Shown here: positions 12,003 through 23,424 of the stretch, piece by piece
Layout of the letters: each line of letters begins with the position of its first letter
Position numbering within the stretch: position 1 is the stretch's first letter
Source of the DNA: Lucinisca nassula
Taxonomy: Eukaryota; Mollusca; Bivalvia; Lucinida; Lucinidae
Length of the DNA: 64,000 bases
Assembly: GCA_963580285.1 (NCBI GenBank)
Contig: OY757013.1
Span: forward strand, 151,641,900-151,705,899
Reading direction: 5' to 3'
Notes under the pieces: generated by a model
What the model was told of the DNA's origin: nothing
What the model saw: the letters and a program-made list of their open reading frames with translations, nothing else
The model's database searches: none
Made by a program: the position numbers and the translations under genes

Positions 12003-12651
12003 CAGGTTGGCAAAATGCCGGCAAATATGAGTATTTTCCATGCCGGTGGCATTTACCGGTAAATACCGGCAAATACTGTAAAATGGAATTTTTCCAAAAC
12101 CATATACTCAGTCAGCCGGTATATATTGGCATTTCAGTGGTAGAGGTTACATTTTATAAAAACAGTTTAACTCTGGTATTTGTAACTATCTGATTTAATT
12201 AGATAAAAAAAAAAGTTATTTAAGAAAAAAAGCCTATTTTGAACCTGCCTGTGGCCACATACTTTCACCTTTACTAATTGTTTAAACAAAGTCATATAAA
12301 ACATGACATCCTTTAGTCCATACTTGCCCCTGGCTATCCTGTGCTGTCTTGAATAAACAAGTCTTGAGAGTTGTTGTTTTAGTAATACAGTACATATGCT
12401 CCACAGGAATATGTGAAACTAAAGTTTTTGACAATAGCAAAATGCTGTAACTATCCCAAAATTTGAAAACATTGTTATTCTGTACAAAATTGTGTTTAAA
12501 AGATACAGATTTGCTCAGTCTAATCTTCATCTGATAAGGTTACTTGTTAGTCAATACAAAAACTTAGAATAATTGTTGCAAATGACAGTATTAAACCAAG
12601 AACATAGGGGATTTTTACATACATTTTTCTACTGTTGATTTAAAAAAGATA

Positions 12652-12655
<4 letters not shown>

Positions 12656-12691
<36 letters not shown>
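12656..12691. repeat. poly-T tract
   Basis: An uninterrupted run of more than 30 T inside the hAT-like element. Confidence 0.95.
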
Positions 12692-12694
<3 letters not shown>

Positions 12695-12789
12695 TTTTAA
12701 TATTTTCAAAATTTGAGTCTTAGGTTCACTTTTTGGCTGTTTCAAAATGTTTAAATTGAGTAATAGTTTATTCTGTAGGTTGGTAAGTA

Positions 12790-14066
12790 GAAGTAAAACA
12801 AAGATCAGGAATTGATACAATTAACTTACTCCACCCATAAAAGACACCAAAGGGAAAGAAATACAAACATTAAGCGACCAGACCATAATGGAAACCTAAA
12901 CAAAGGAAGGCCATAAGGACAGTTACTTTCACACAAAATGGCCATATGGCCATCCAAAATTAAAAGACACAAGTGATACACAAAGTAAGTAACAAACAAC
13001 AACATAAATAAATCGCCACAGAAAAGCCGCCTTGGAACGGTCAGTGGAAGATTTCCACTGGGGGCTTAAATCGATTTTACGTGGCCACAATCCTCGCCCT
13101 TACTTCCGTCGCGATTTAAACAGATAATTTGTTCAGTCCGCATGAAGGCCTCCTAACTCATCAGTGCAACATCTCCGTGAACACAAAAATCAAAGAACCA
13201 CAGAGGTGAGACAACGGTGAGGACTCGACAGCAAGAAACCACTGAAATGCTGGAGCAAAGAAAACCAACAGTTAGACTCCGATGGGCCCGACCAGAGATA
13301 GAGCATCAGGCACCAACCAACATTACCTTGAATTAGATCTCTCTAATTCTCAATAAGCCTTTACGTTGGAGCCGTCATAGAATCTGAGGCCTGACCCACC
13401 GGCGTGCAATTAAAGAGGGAAGCAAAGTTGCCAACCGTGATTGGCAATGCATGCATTCTGTCGTATAATATCCATGTTGTACCCAATCTTTTTATATCGA
13501 AGAATGATTTTACGACATTGGGTGCTGAAGTCATTGCGGTTATATATTTTTCTGAATTTATATACTAAGTCACCATAAAATTCGGGTTCCGATAGACCTT
13601 GTTGCAGAAGAGATTTAAGTCCAATATTGAATTTTGAAATTAAATCAGAATGGCGTCTATAAAATTTTGAAAAGGCTTTGCGTAGTTTATGGTACCGATA
13701 ACCCTGATTTAGGAGTTTAGCCGTTAATAATTTATTACGAGTGTTGAAGTCAGTTACATGACTACACACTCTAGCAAATCGAATTAATTGCGAAATATAA
13801 ACGCCATATGATGGCGCACGAGGAACATCGCCATCCAAAAAAGGAAAATTTACAATCTCAAAATCAAAGTCATCGCGTTTATCATAAATTTTGCGCGAAA
13901 CAAATCCATCTACAATAGATAGATGTAAATCCAAAAACGGGGCCTCGGTATCAGAAGAATTTGCTTTATTTAACTGAAGTTCTAGGGGGTAAATCTGACT
14001 GATCAAACCATCAAAATAGGTATCATCAATATTTAATAAATCATCTAAATATATAGATATTAAATT
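12790..14066 (-). mobile_element. Penelope-like retroelement, 5'-truncated, copy 2
   Basis: Minus-strand insertion consisting of the end of an RT frame (about 14063-13400) followed by about 540 bp of 3' sequence shared with 9183-9695 and 50955-51465. It ends at AAGTAGAAGTAAAAC on the plus strand (12790). It is nested in the hAT-like element, itself nested in the Helentron-like element. Confidence 0.7.
13400..14063 (-). pseudogene. Penelope-like reverse transcriptase, C-terminal part
   Basis: The frame begins with the catalytic YLDDLLNIDD box (about 14045) and continues through IYPLELQLNKA, APFLDLHLSIVDG, RKIYDKRDDFDF and FPFLDGDVPRAPSYG to the thumb and C terminus (QGLSEPEFYGDLVYKFRKIY, RYKKIGYNMDIIRQ). 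FLDL followed by a K-rich turn after the YxDD box matches the Penelope-like RT family. The N-terminal fingers and any GIY-YIG endonuclease are missing. The copy at 50352 is very close and continues further (VVNPITVGNFASLFNCTPVG), while this one diverges after the RQNAC block. Non-functional fragment. Confidence 0.7.
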
Positions 14067-14273
14067 TTAACATTCTTTCATTCATTTAGTTCCATTATAT
14101 TATTTTAATTCAAATTTGTAATGATTTCTGCATTATTTCAAAGCTAAAAAATTCAATTTGCCAGTATTTGCCGGTATTTGCCACTTAATGAGTATTTTCC
14201 AGACCGGTAAATACCGGTAAATGCCACTGGTAAATACCGTGGGTGGAATTTGCCGCCCAACCTTGCATTTGAC

Positions 14274-14600
14274 CTACTTAAAAGTAAAAATAAAATTGTT
14301 CATAACTTCTGTACCGTTCAAGAAAGAGCCTTCATATTTGGCATGTAGGTTCCTTGTGACAAGAGCTTTACATTCATGCATTTTTTTTACATGTAAACCT
14401 TGACCTATGACCTACTTTAAAGAAAAAAATATTATTGTTCATAACTTTTGAACCATTTAAGACAGAGCCTTCATATTTGGCATGTAAGTTCCTTGTGTCA
14501 AGGGCTTCCCACCTGTGACCGTGACCTTGAACTGTGACCAACTTTGAAAAAAATGACCATGCCCGGGGACATGTTAGTGTTTCACAAACACATCTTGTTC
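14274..14600 (+). repeat. tandem array, right block and element end
   Basis: The core resumes after the hAT-like insertion with about two more units (CATAACTTCTGTACCGTTCA, CATAACTTTTGAACCATTTA), then the terminal hairpin GTGTTTCACAAACAC at about 14577-14592. Confidence 0.8.
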
Positions 14601-15178
14601 ATCTCACTATTGCACTTTTATTCTAACTATTCATTCTGTAATAGGCCTCGACCGGGTCAGGCTAGGGGAAGCGTCTAGTCCTGGGCCGGCCAAGCACCAC
14701 CCAGCTCTGTGAGACTCGAACTGAGAATCATATAAACTGAAATCGGTCAAGCTAAGGGGAACACCTATACCTGGTCGAGTTCAGCATCTAACCACCTCGT
14801 TTTTGTCGGACAGAGTGTAGTTTTAGTAGTACTTCTCGTTGTGTTTGAATGAAAGTCTCACAAACTATGTAAGTTCGAATCATCACAATGTCAATAAATG
14901 CTTGAATAATGTCTGTGCAATTACTGTAAATATTAAAAATGAAAGTAGAAACTCTTCAAATAATTATTAGAGACTATGTATCATTTCAAATCTTCCTGTA
15001 CACATGGACTAATGTAAGTAAATAGTGAAGAGAAACAACTGATTGAAAAATAGCGAAAATGTCACCTTGTCCAATAAATCCACTTGTAAATAGGCTTATC
15101 TATTACAATTCTACCTTTTTCTTCACGGCGCGCAATCACCTACATGTAATCCTCGTCATGGGGTTGTAGTAAACCTAG
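14601..15178. other. unassigned sequence
   Basis: Two similar blocks, GGGTCAGGCTAGGGGAAGCG (14656) and GGTCAAGCTAAGGGGAACAC (14745), hint at a diverged tandem duplication. No ORF and no recognised family. Confidence 0.3.
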
Positions 15179-15285
15179 ATACTGGGACAACTCGGCATAT
15201 AGCAAACTCGGCACATGACAAACTCGGCACATAGCAAACTCGGTACATGACCAACTCGGCCTATACGAACTCGGCACATGTATTT
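15179..15285. repeat. ACTCGGCACATAGCAA terminal array
   Basis: Six tandem units of CAACTCGGCACATAG type starting GGGACAACTCGG. Inverted counterparts lie at 16943-16995 and 23630-23678 (the latter ending CCGAATTGTCCC). These look like element termini: either a small element 15185-16995, or an outer pair 15185/23678 enclosing everything between. No target duplication decides it. Confidence 0.55.
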
Positions 15286-15417
15286 AGGTGATAAGGCCAA
15301 TCATCTACTGTTCACTTGGGTATGATAATTAAATAACCAAACAAACAAACAAATTAAAGTTACCTGTGAAAAAGGGACCAACTAAATAGGGCTATAAGAC
15401 TTAATCAGACAAATTTT

Positions 15418-15715
15418 CGCCCCCGCCATCGGGGCTTGGAGAAATAGATTGGGCTGCATGTTGCTTCCACGCAGAGCTGAATCTGACCACACACGAGTAG
15501 CAGTAAATCGCATGGAAGGTCTAAGCCTGCCCAGGCAAAGCGGTGTGAGTCAGATCGTCCAACGCATATAAGCCTTCTGGTTTCATTGAACGGCAGGGCT
15601 TAAGATGCCATTTCAGCTCATTGTCGGGTAAATGTCCCACAGAATTGGAAGCAACGTCTCCACGATGACCTAAATAGTGTTGACGGCGACGTTGAACCCC
15701 AATTCAAACAAAACA
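15418..15715 (+). mobile_element. SINE family S1, near full-length
   Basis: Full layout from CGCCCCCGCCATCGGGGCTT through CCACGCAGAGCTGAATC, CATTGAACGGCAGGGCTTAA and the tail GACGGCGACGTTGAACCCC. More diverged than the copies at 26678 and 62273, so probably older. Confidence 0.65.
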
Positions 15716-16942
15716 AAATAATAAGACAAATTTTATATCAAGATTTAAAGGTGCATTATTGAGCTATTCGGAGAAATGCTTCCAAAAATAAAATACATAT
15801 AGTCGGTAGTTTTCTTTAAAACAATATAAATGAATGCATCTTATGCAAAAATGCGAACAATTATGATGACAGGTAAACGAATTTGAGAGGGATTCCCTAA
15901 CTAGGTTTCGAACACTAGTTAGATCTATTTTTAGTTCGTGACAAAAATAGAATCCCTACATATGACGTTATGCGACGTTCATTTTTGGCCTTGTTTGCTT
16001 AGGCCATGCCTGAATCGGAAAAAAATATGACGCTGAATACCATGCCATAAGTATTGACACTCAGAGACGATACTGTCGCCATGTATGTGTGAAGTGACAG
16101 ATATATTTTTAGAACAGAAATTCCGAACACATGTTCAGAGCGAAGGGTAAACACGAATGATAACGACCATTTTCACAAAGTTCTGAAGCTGTATTTGGCT
16201 CCAAAAGTGTACACATGACAAAGGAGTATGCATTGAAGATAAAAACCAGAAAAAAAATTGAGACCCGGTAGTTCAATAATGCACCTTTAATGGAGTATAT
16301 TTAACAAAATATGAAGCTTTTTTTTCAATAAAATTTCATCTATTCAAGTTGTTTCTTAAATTGACCATCGAATAAATCTTACAAAAAAAAATGTCTAATT
16401 AATTTATCAGCATTTTCTGTTATTGGAGAATACGTACTGATGTGTTTTTGTTTTTTTCTAGATTGTTGTATCAGCCAGAATATGCAACCGTTTTAGCCGT
16501 CTACGAGTTGGTCCGTTGTCTGTCTGTCTGTCTGTCTACTGATACTGCGTCGGTCACATTTGACCATTACCGCAGGTGTACATTACATACACTCCAGGTT
16601 GTGGCGTGCCTACTGCAGCTTCACATCACGTTGAGACACCGATGCAATAATGTGAGTTCTGCAGCTCGGTTGGGCACTCATGGGTGACAATGAGTCCCAA
16701 ACATCATGTTCACAGCTTTTCTGAATTAACTTCCAGTCATCATCTGATTAATCAGATAATTAGTGTAGCAATTAAGTCATATTCAGAGCCTATTGATTAA
16801 GTTGATTATGTTTTTAGACAAATGCAAAAAATAAACTTGAAACTATTTTATTTAGTATGCATACATATATAAATATTATAAAATAATAATAGTAATAAAA
16901 AACAGGCAAATAAAGTATTAATGTACAACTATATAACTATTG
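15716..16942. other. AT-rich interior, no gene seen
   Basis: Interior of the ACTCGG-bounded region. The blocks TTTAAAGGTGCATTATTGAGC (15746) and AATAATGCACCTTTAATGG (16274) are inverted, so a foldback element of about 550 bp (15744-16294) is likely nested here. A GTCTGTCTGTCTGTC tract lies at 16518. The ORF at 16442 has no recognisable protein. Confidence 0.4.
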
Positions 16943-18171
16943 TGGGCCAAGTTTGCTATGTGTCGAGTTTGTATTGGCCGAGTTAGTTATGGGGTCCCCC
17001 TATTTGCAGACAAGAGCCGTCAAGAACCGACAAGAACAGTCAAGAACCGACAAGAACCTTTTTTGCCTATTTATCATAAAATATAATTTAAAATGATATT
17101 TTAAACCAATTCTGATATATTTCAATGCTATAATATCATTTTTATACATGCATGAGAGGCATAAAGTTGTCCACATTATTCTCTTGACGGTAAATTCTCG
17201 TGTCGGTAAATTCTCGTGTCGGTATTTATAGCAAACGTCAATTATGTCACTAGATGACAGCTATGTATGTTCATCATGAACAAACTTGATTAATTATTTA
17301 AAAAATATACCTAGCAAACAACAGTTCCATCATTAGATGTTAGCTACGAACGTGCATCGTTGATATGATTCATGAACAAAACAACAACAACAACAAATTC
17401 TCTTGACGGTAAATTCTCGTGTCGGTACTTATAGCAAACGACAGTCAAGTGCTAGACATCAGCTATGCATGGTAATCATGACCAGATGTGGTTTCAGTAA
17501 AAAAAAAATAACTATTTTACAAGACCATTTTAACCTTTGAACAAAAGTGTCTACATTCTCTTGTCGGTAAATCGGCACACAAATGTTTGTTTGTTTTTTA
17601 ATTGCCACTGCTGTCTACATTCTCTTGACGGTAAACTCGAGATCTCCTATTCAATATATTAAAAAGTGTACCACCACAAAAATGAAAATTTTCAGAAAAA
17701 AAAATCTGACATTTTTCGTATTTCTGCTTAACACATAGATTGTCCGTATTCGTTAGAACCGCCTCTACAAAGATAGCTGTCTACGTTCCCTTGACGGTAT
17801 ATTCTCTTGTCGGTATTTATTTCAAAAAGAAGTTCCGTTACCAAATGTTAGCTATGTATCATGACCAAATGTAAGGCTCATAAGGGCAAAGGAGTGTCAA
17901 AGAATGCTTCTAGTTAGCTTCAGAGGCATATATCGGTCAATTCTCATTACGTTCCCAGGTCTGCACAGCGAGGCAGTTCACATGAGATATGTATTATTAT
18001 ATGCGTTCACAAGTCCTTACAAATAGCAAATAGCACCCCCACTTCCTCCCGCACACAATATTCTCTCATTGTCAGTAAATACCGACAAGAGACCAGACGG
18101 TTCCAACGGGTACCCACAATCTATGTATTAGAGAATACCATTTATGCATATCACTTCTCTCCTTGTCAGTA

Positions 18172-18404
18172 GCGGCCCCCGCCCATCGGGGCTTGAAGTA
18201 ATAGATAGGTTGCATGATTGTTCCACGCAGAGCTGACACCAACCACACACGAGTACTGGTAAACCGCTTAGAGGATTTGAGCCTGCCCATGCTAAGCGGT
18301 GCGAGTCGGTCCGTCCATGTGTATAAAACCTGTTGGTTTCATTGGGCGACCAGGCTTGAGATGTCATTTCATCTCAATGTCGGGTAAAGGTCCCACAAAA
18401 TTGA
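18172..18404 (+). mobile_element. SINE family S1, 3'-truncated copy
   Basis: Starts GGCCCCCGCCCATCGGGGCTT, contains CCACGCAGAGCTGACACC and CATTTCATCTCAATGTCGGG, and stops at CCCACAAAATTGA. The final GACGTTAAAC tail is missing. It sits within the GTCGGTA repeats. Confidence 0.65.
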
Positions 18405-19105
18405 TATCGCTTCTCTTCTTGTCAATAAATACCGACAAGAGATTCATTACGTTCACAGGCTGTACAATGAGGCGTTTCTAACAGGTACACACAATTTACG
18501 TTTTAGAGAATGCCATTTATGCACAATATCGCCTCTCTCCTTGTCGGTAAATACCGACAAGAGATTCATTACGTTCACAAGTCTGTACAATGAGGCGGTT
18601 CTAACGGGCACCTACATTCTATGTTTTAGATTATAATATATCTGCATGATACCGTCCCTCTTCTTGTCTGTAAATACCGACAAAAGATTCATTACGTTCA
18701 CAAGTCTGCACAATGAGGCGTTTCTAACGGGTTCCTACAATCGACGTTTTATAGAATACCATTTATGCATAGGATCGCTTTTCTCCCTGTCAGTTAATAC
18801 CGACAAGAGATTCATTACGTTCACAAGTCTGTACAATGAGGCGGTTCTAACGGGTACCCACATTCTATGTTTTAGATCATCATATATATGCATGATATCG
18901 CTCCTCTTCTTGTCAGTAAATACCGACAAGAGATTCATTACACTCACAAGTCTGTACAATGAGGCGGTTCTAACGGGTACCCACAATCTGCGTTTTAGAG
19001 AATACCATTTATGCATAATATCGCTTCTCTCCTTGTCGGTAAATACCGACAAGAGATTCATTACGTTCACAAGTCTGTACAATGAGGTGTTTCTCCTTGT
19101 CAATG
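18400..19105. repeat. 122-124 bp tandem array of palindromes
   Basis: About 5.5 direct units. Each contains CTTGTCGGTAAATACCGACA (a perfect palindrome when extended by AG), GATTCATTACGTTCACAAG, GTACAATGAGGCGGTTCTAA and CGGGTACCCACAATCT. The ORFs on both strands are created by the repeat period. The unit joins the GACAAGAG motif to the GGGTACCCACAATCTATG foldback motif. Confidence 0.85.
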
Positions 19106-20040
19106 AATACCAACAACTCGGGTGGTAATCAGGGGAACTAGCTCGAAAATGAGTCTATGGAAATTTGTTCCCTCGACACATCCGGGAGCTCTCGAGCTAG
19201 CTCCATCAAAAGAAAACTTGAAAACAAAGGTAGGTCTCGAAGAGTTTTATCACCATTATTTTCTTTGTAAACTATTTATAAAAAAATCCGGCAATGCAGT
19301 TCCACATAGAAATGATTAAACTTTGTACCTCGCTAGAATTTGCCATGGAAATTTGCAGCGCTGGAGTATGAATGAAGCCAAACTTTTTATCACGGACCTG
19401 AAAAATTGTCAATTTATGTCAACACGGAGATTTTGGCCGACGATTTTTTCATTTTCCGTCAAAAGTACGCCCTTCACACCCCCAGAAGTAACAGTCCTAG
19501 TGAAATGAAACATGGAACGTTTGAAATAAGCAAAATATTTTGGCCGTGATTACGTTACTTGCCACTTATGACGAATTTACTGTACGAGCAAGTCTTCTCG
19601 ACAATCGAGCTAGTTCACTCGACATGGAGATAGTGCCCTCAAAGATGAAACATTCAACAGATGACTGGGGCCTGATTCGATGTCTTTCTATGGTCCCACC
19701 CAGTTTATCCAACTGGTTTCTTTACCTCTGGCTAGTGGGCCTGGTGGTTAAGTGTGCTGTCTGTCTGGTTTAACCATTTAGCTGCAAACTCGAATTGAGA
19801 TTTGACATAATACATTTTTATATTGAATGTTCGATTTTCTTTTCAGATGGGCGCTTTCAAAGGAAAAAGTTCCAAAGGACTATTCCTGAGCAGAACAATA
19901 CCGAAAATGCAACAAAACATATATATATTCCTGTGCTAGATAATCGGGCGCCTCTTTTTTACTTTTTATTCCCTAGTTATTCATGAATCATTTGACTAAG
20001 TATCATCCCTACATTTTGAGTATTTTATCCGATAGAGGCT

Positions 20041-20210
20041 TTTGTCTGTCTGTCTGCCTGTCTGTCTGTCTGTTAGTCCATCCGTCTGTACGTTTGTTCG
20101 TTCGTTCATCCGTCTTCCAATGGACCCATCCATCTAAATACCCACTCACTTACCCCTCTCTGTAGTGTACCCATCCATCCATCCAACCAACATCCATCCA
20201 TCCATCGATC
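20041..20210. repeat. (GTCT)n and (CATC)n simple repeats
   Basis: CTGTCTGTCTGCCTGTCTGT at 20044, then ATCCATCCATCC runs at about 20168-20210. Confidence 0.9.
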
Positions 20211-20221
20211 CGTTCTAAGTT

Positions 20222-20772
20222 GGAAGCAATTAGGTGGGCGAAATGACTCAGGGGGCGAAAAGACCAGGCTTGTGGACGAAACAGCTATGGGTGCAAAATG
20301 GGGCGAAACTACCAGGGAGGAACGACTGAGGGGCCGTCTTGTGGGCATAGTATCTTGTTACCCCACTAGACAGAGGTAAAGAAACCAGTTGGATAAATTG
20401 CCTGGAAAGACATCGAATCAGGCCCCAGTCATCTGATGGATGTTTCATCTTCATTTTTTGAGGGCAATATCTACACGTCGAGTGAATTGGAAGGAGGCGA
20501 AGCAACTAGGTGGGCGAAATGACTCAGGGTGCGAAAAGACCAGGCTTTGTGGACGAAACAGCTATGGGTGCAAAATGGGGCGAAACGACCAGGGAGAAAC
20601 GACTGAGGGGCCGTCTTGTGGGCATATTATCTTTTTACCACACTAGACAGAGGTAAAGAAACCAGTTGGATAAATTACCATAGAAAGACATCGAATCAGG
20701 CCCCAGTCATCTGATGGATGTTTCATCTTCATTTTGAGGGCAATATCTCCATGTCGAGTGAACTAGCTCCTT
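20222..20772. repeat. 276-bp tandem duplication with CGAAAC units
   Basis: Two direct copies (about 20222-20497 and 20498-20772). Each has GGTGGGCGAAATGACTCAGG, GACGAAACAGCTATGGGTGC, GGGGCGAAAC(G/T)ACCAGGGAG and then part of the arm sequence (AAGAAACCAGTTGGATAAAT). The CGAAAC units resemble the terminal arrays at 8275 and 22087. Confidence 0.8.
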
Positions 20773-22086
20773 GTCGAGAAGACTAGCTCGGACAGTAATT
20801 TCGTCATAAGTCGCAAGTTACGTAATCACGGCCAAAATATTTTGCTTATTTCAAACGTTCCATGTTTCATTTCACTAGGGATGTTGCTTCTGGGGGGTGT
20901 GAAGGGCGTACTTTTGGCGGAAAATGAAAAATCGTTGGCCAAAATCTCCGTGTTGACATAAATTGACAATTTTTCAGGTCCGTGATAAAAAGTTTGGTTT
21001 CATTCATACTCCAGCGCTGCAAATTTGCATGGCAAATTCTAGCGGGGTACAAAGTTAAATCATTTCTATGTGGAACTGCATTGCCGGATTTTTTTTATAA
21101 ATAGCTTACAAAGGAGAAAATGGTGATAAAACTCTTCAACACCTACCTTTGTTTACAACTTTCGTGGCGATGGAGTTAGCTCGAGAGTTCCCGGATGTGT
21201 CGAGGGAACAAATTTCCATAGACTCATTTTCGAGCTAGTTCCCCTGATTACCACCCGTGAACAAGAAAATCACTCAGTTATTTGGCCAGAAAGTGTTCTT
21301 ATTGGAAATACCGTCAAGAGCAATTTACCGACAAGAGACTATTGGCGGCCCCTAGCTAGAATAATATTTCAATCAATTTTATGCTCAACTGCTTGTTTGG
21401 ACTATAAGTTTCAAAGAAACAAAAGCTAACAAACGCTGTCAAGCCATTTTTCTTGTCGGTAAATACTGGTAAGAGAAATTCTCTATGTTATAGCATAAAT
21501 GTTATTTGCAAAGTTTTTAAACTTACATTATCCCATTATCCTGATGTATAAGTAGTATATCACATATGATATTCGCAAAAAAAAAAAAAAAAAAAAAAAT
21601 ATGTTAGATATTCTCATAATTTAAAGTATAGTTATAAGCTTCATCTAGTGACAAAATTGACGTTTTCTATAAATACCGACATGAGAATTTACCGACACGA
21701 GAATTTACCGTCAAGAGAATAATGTGGACAACTTTATGCCTCCCATGCATGTATAAAAAGGTATATATTTTTAAATAATTAATCACGTTTGTTCATGATT
21801 AACATGCATAATTGTCATCTAGTGACAAAATTGACTTTTGCTATAAATACCGACACGAGAATTTACCGACACGAGAATTTACCGTCAAGAGAATTTTTTG
21901 TTGTTGTTGTTTTGTTCATAAATCATATCCACGATGCACGTTCGTAGCTAACATCTAATGATGGAACTGTTGTTTGCTAGGTATATTTTTAAATAATTAA
22001 TCAAGTTTGTTCATGATGAACATACATAGCTGTCATCTAGTGACAAAATTGACGTTTGCTATAAATACCGACACGAGAATTTACCG

Positions 22087-22263
22087 GTAACAAGACGTTT
22101 CGCCCCCAAGACGTTTCCCCCCTGGTCGTTTCCCCCCCTAGTCGTTTCGCCTCCTTTTTTAGCCCCTAGTTGTTTCGCCCCCTAACCCTAGTCGTTTCGC
22201 CCCCAAACCCTAGTCGTTTCGCCCCCAAACTATTTTACTATATTTTATATATAAAAGATTCAT

Positions 22264-22333
<70 letters not shown>

Positions 22334-23424
22334 CCTGTTCTTTGAATGAAAATGTTAATTAGGAATTATGATAAGTATTACCTGTTTTGATCAATACCGT
22401 TAATCACATTGTTTATTTGATTTGACACATTAATCACGCAAATAATGCCCTTAATGATAAGGTGTGAAAACATGCGCTCTTTGCAAAGTTAAACGTCTTT
22501 AATTATCGCTTAAGCACATTTACCAGTTTTGTTTTAAATTGGTCGGTTGGTTCGTTAGCAGAGTCAGCCAGAAATCATTGTTGAATATTGCCGCAAATGC
22601 CGTCTACGCAACGACGCGTCAACGCAGATGCAACGTAATAAATAGAAGTGGAAGCAATGATCAAGTCGATTCCTTTCATCAATGTTCTGTCAGCAATTTT
22701 TGTATACTCTGATCAGATTTGCGGCGTCCGACCCAGTAATTCCTGAACTGTAAGCAAATAGTGCAGACCCTGATCAGGCAACGCGGTTAGCTTGATACAT
22801 TCAAGTACAGCTTCTTCCCTAGGTCTATACCCGATTGGAATTCTTTACCAGCATCTGTTTCTGAGGCCCCTGACTTGGTATCCTTCAAGCAGGGACCGTC
22901 TACTCTCTCGTTTTAACAGCTAGGTAGGGGCCGGTCTGTAAGTAAAGTCTGAGGGATTTTTGAACCTGTGCCGGTTGGGCGACGCTTCTGTAGCCGGAGA
23001 AGTCTGGTTTCCAATGATGATTTGAAAAAGCAGGCAGGAATCTTTCCTTTCTTTTCTTTCTTGTCTATCCACTATTTCTCTTTCTTTCCAATATTTCCCA
23101 CTTTCTCTTTTTCACGCGCCATCAGAGACATACTGTTCAAGTATGAATGAAGTCCCTTAATGAACAGATACAGATACTTAGGCTGACGTGACAGGGCGAC
23201 GATGCTACTTAAATATTTGCCTCTTCTCACCTCTAATAAAAGTTCAACATTGAAAATTAGCCTAAGAGTGAAAAGTGGGCGAAACGACTAGGGGGGCGAA
23301 ACGACTAGGGGGACGAATCGACTAGGGGGCGAAACGACTAGGGGGGAAACGACCAGGGAGGAAACGTCTTGGGGGCGAAACGACTAGGGGAGGAAACGGT
23401 TTGGGGGCGAAACGTCCCGGATTC
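22087..23424. mobile_element. CGAAACGAC-array element, copy 1, 9-bp duplication
   Basis: A 1338-bp element flanked by exact 9-bp copies of AATTTACCG (22078-22086, 23425-23433). The uninterrupted sequence is present in the other arm of the palindrome, which confirms the insertion point. The left end is an array of GTCGTTTCGCCCCC units; the right end is the inverted array GGGGGCGAAACGACTAGG. The interior has (GA)n at 22266-22330 and no transposase; the short ORF at 22968 is not conserved. A 9-bp duplication is typical of Mutator-like elements (family knowledge); the superfamily is inferred. Confidence 0.8.
22266..22331. repeat. (GA)n microsatellite
   Basis: About 32 AG dinucleotides. The second copy of the element has only a degenerate AGAGACAGATAGAAAG stretch at the matching place (about 56017). 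Confidence 0.97.

Larger units (their letters stand above)
12003..14265. mobile_element. hAT-like non-autonomous element with 8-bp duplication
   Basis: Ends are CAGGTTGGCAAAATGCC and its approximate inverse TTTGCCGCCCAACCTTG. They are flanked by an exact 8-bp duplication CATTTGAC (11995-12002 and 14266-14273), which splits one unit of the surrounding tandem array. Subterminal sequence is rich in ACCGGTAAATA / TTTGCCGGTATT units in both orientations. An 8-bp duplication with CA...TG ends fits the hAT superfamily. No transposase is present. A Penelope-like element sits inside (12790-14066). Confidence 0.75.
10118..14600 (+). mobile_element. Helentron-like element with tandem core, interrupted
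   Basis: Left end TTATGTCCCCGG...CGGGGACATA forms a hairpin, followed by a CTGTCTGTTTGTTGG tract. The core is about fourteen units of about 135-140 bp (AACATTGGTCATAACTTTTG ... GACCTGTGACCTTGACCTTT). The right end is GGGGACATGTTAGTGTTTCAC with the hairpin GTGTTTCACAAACAC, then ATCTTGTTC. The same ends and a related but diverged core occur at 49335-49985. This architecture is known from non-autonomous Helentrons and molluscan pearl-type elements; assignment is by architecture. A hAT-like element interrupts the core at 12003-14265. Confidence 0.65.
19119..21257. mobile_element. element with 0.6-kb inverted repeats (AACTAGCTCGAAAATGAG)
   Basis: The arms 19119-19730 and 20647-21257 are inverted copies of each other over about 600 bp and start CGGGTGGTAATCAGGGGAAC. 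The centre holds GTCT and CATC simple repeats and a 276-bp tandem duplication. The flanking 9-mers (CCAACAACT / TGAACAAGA) match only in part, so a target duplication is uncertain. No transposase. ORFs in the arms appear in mirror image on both strands, as expected from the inverted repeat. Confidence 0.7.

Noticed and set aside
10984..12041. Minus-strand ORFs of 66-102 codons with repeated FLHVCEALVTRNLHAK
   Set aside because: They are produced by the tandem repeat, whose unit length keeps a frame open; homologous units in other copies have stops.
15185..16995. A defined ACTCGG element with target duplication
   Set aside because: The flanks (CCTAGATAC / CCTATTTGC) do not match, and a second inverted end lies at 23678; the true boundary cannot be chosen.
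18400..19105. CRISPR-like regularly spaced repeats
   Set aside because: The whole 122-124 bp unit is repeated, including the spacers; there are no unique spacers or cas genes, and the sequence is eukaryotic.
18646..19128. 160-codon plus-strand ORF with repeated NTDKRFITFTSL
   Set aside because: It follows the tandem palindrome array and is matched by a similar ORF on the other strand.
19110..21266. 9-bp duplication around the 0.6-kb inverted-arm element
   Set aside because: The flanking 9-mers agree in only about six positions, so I did not claim it.
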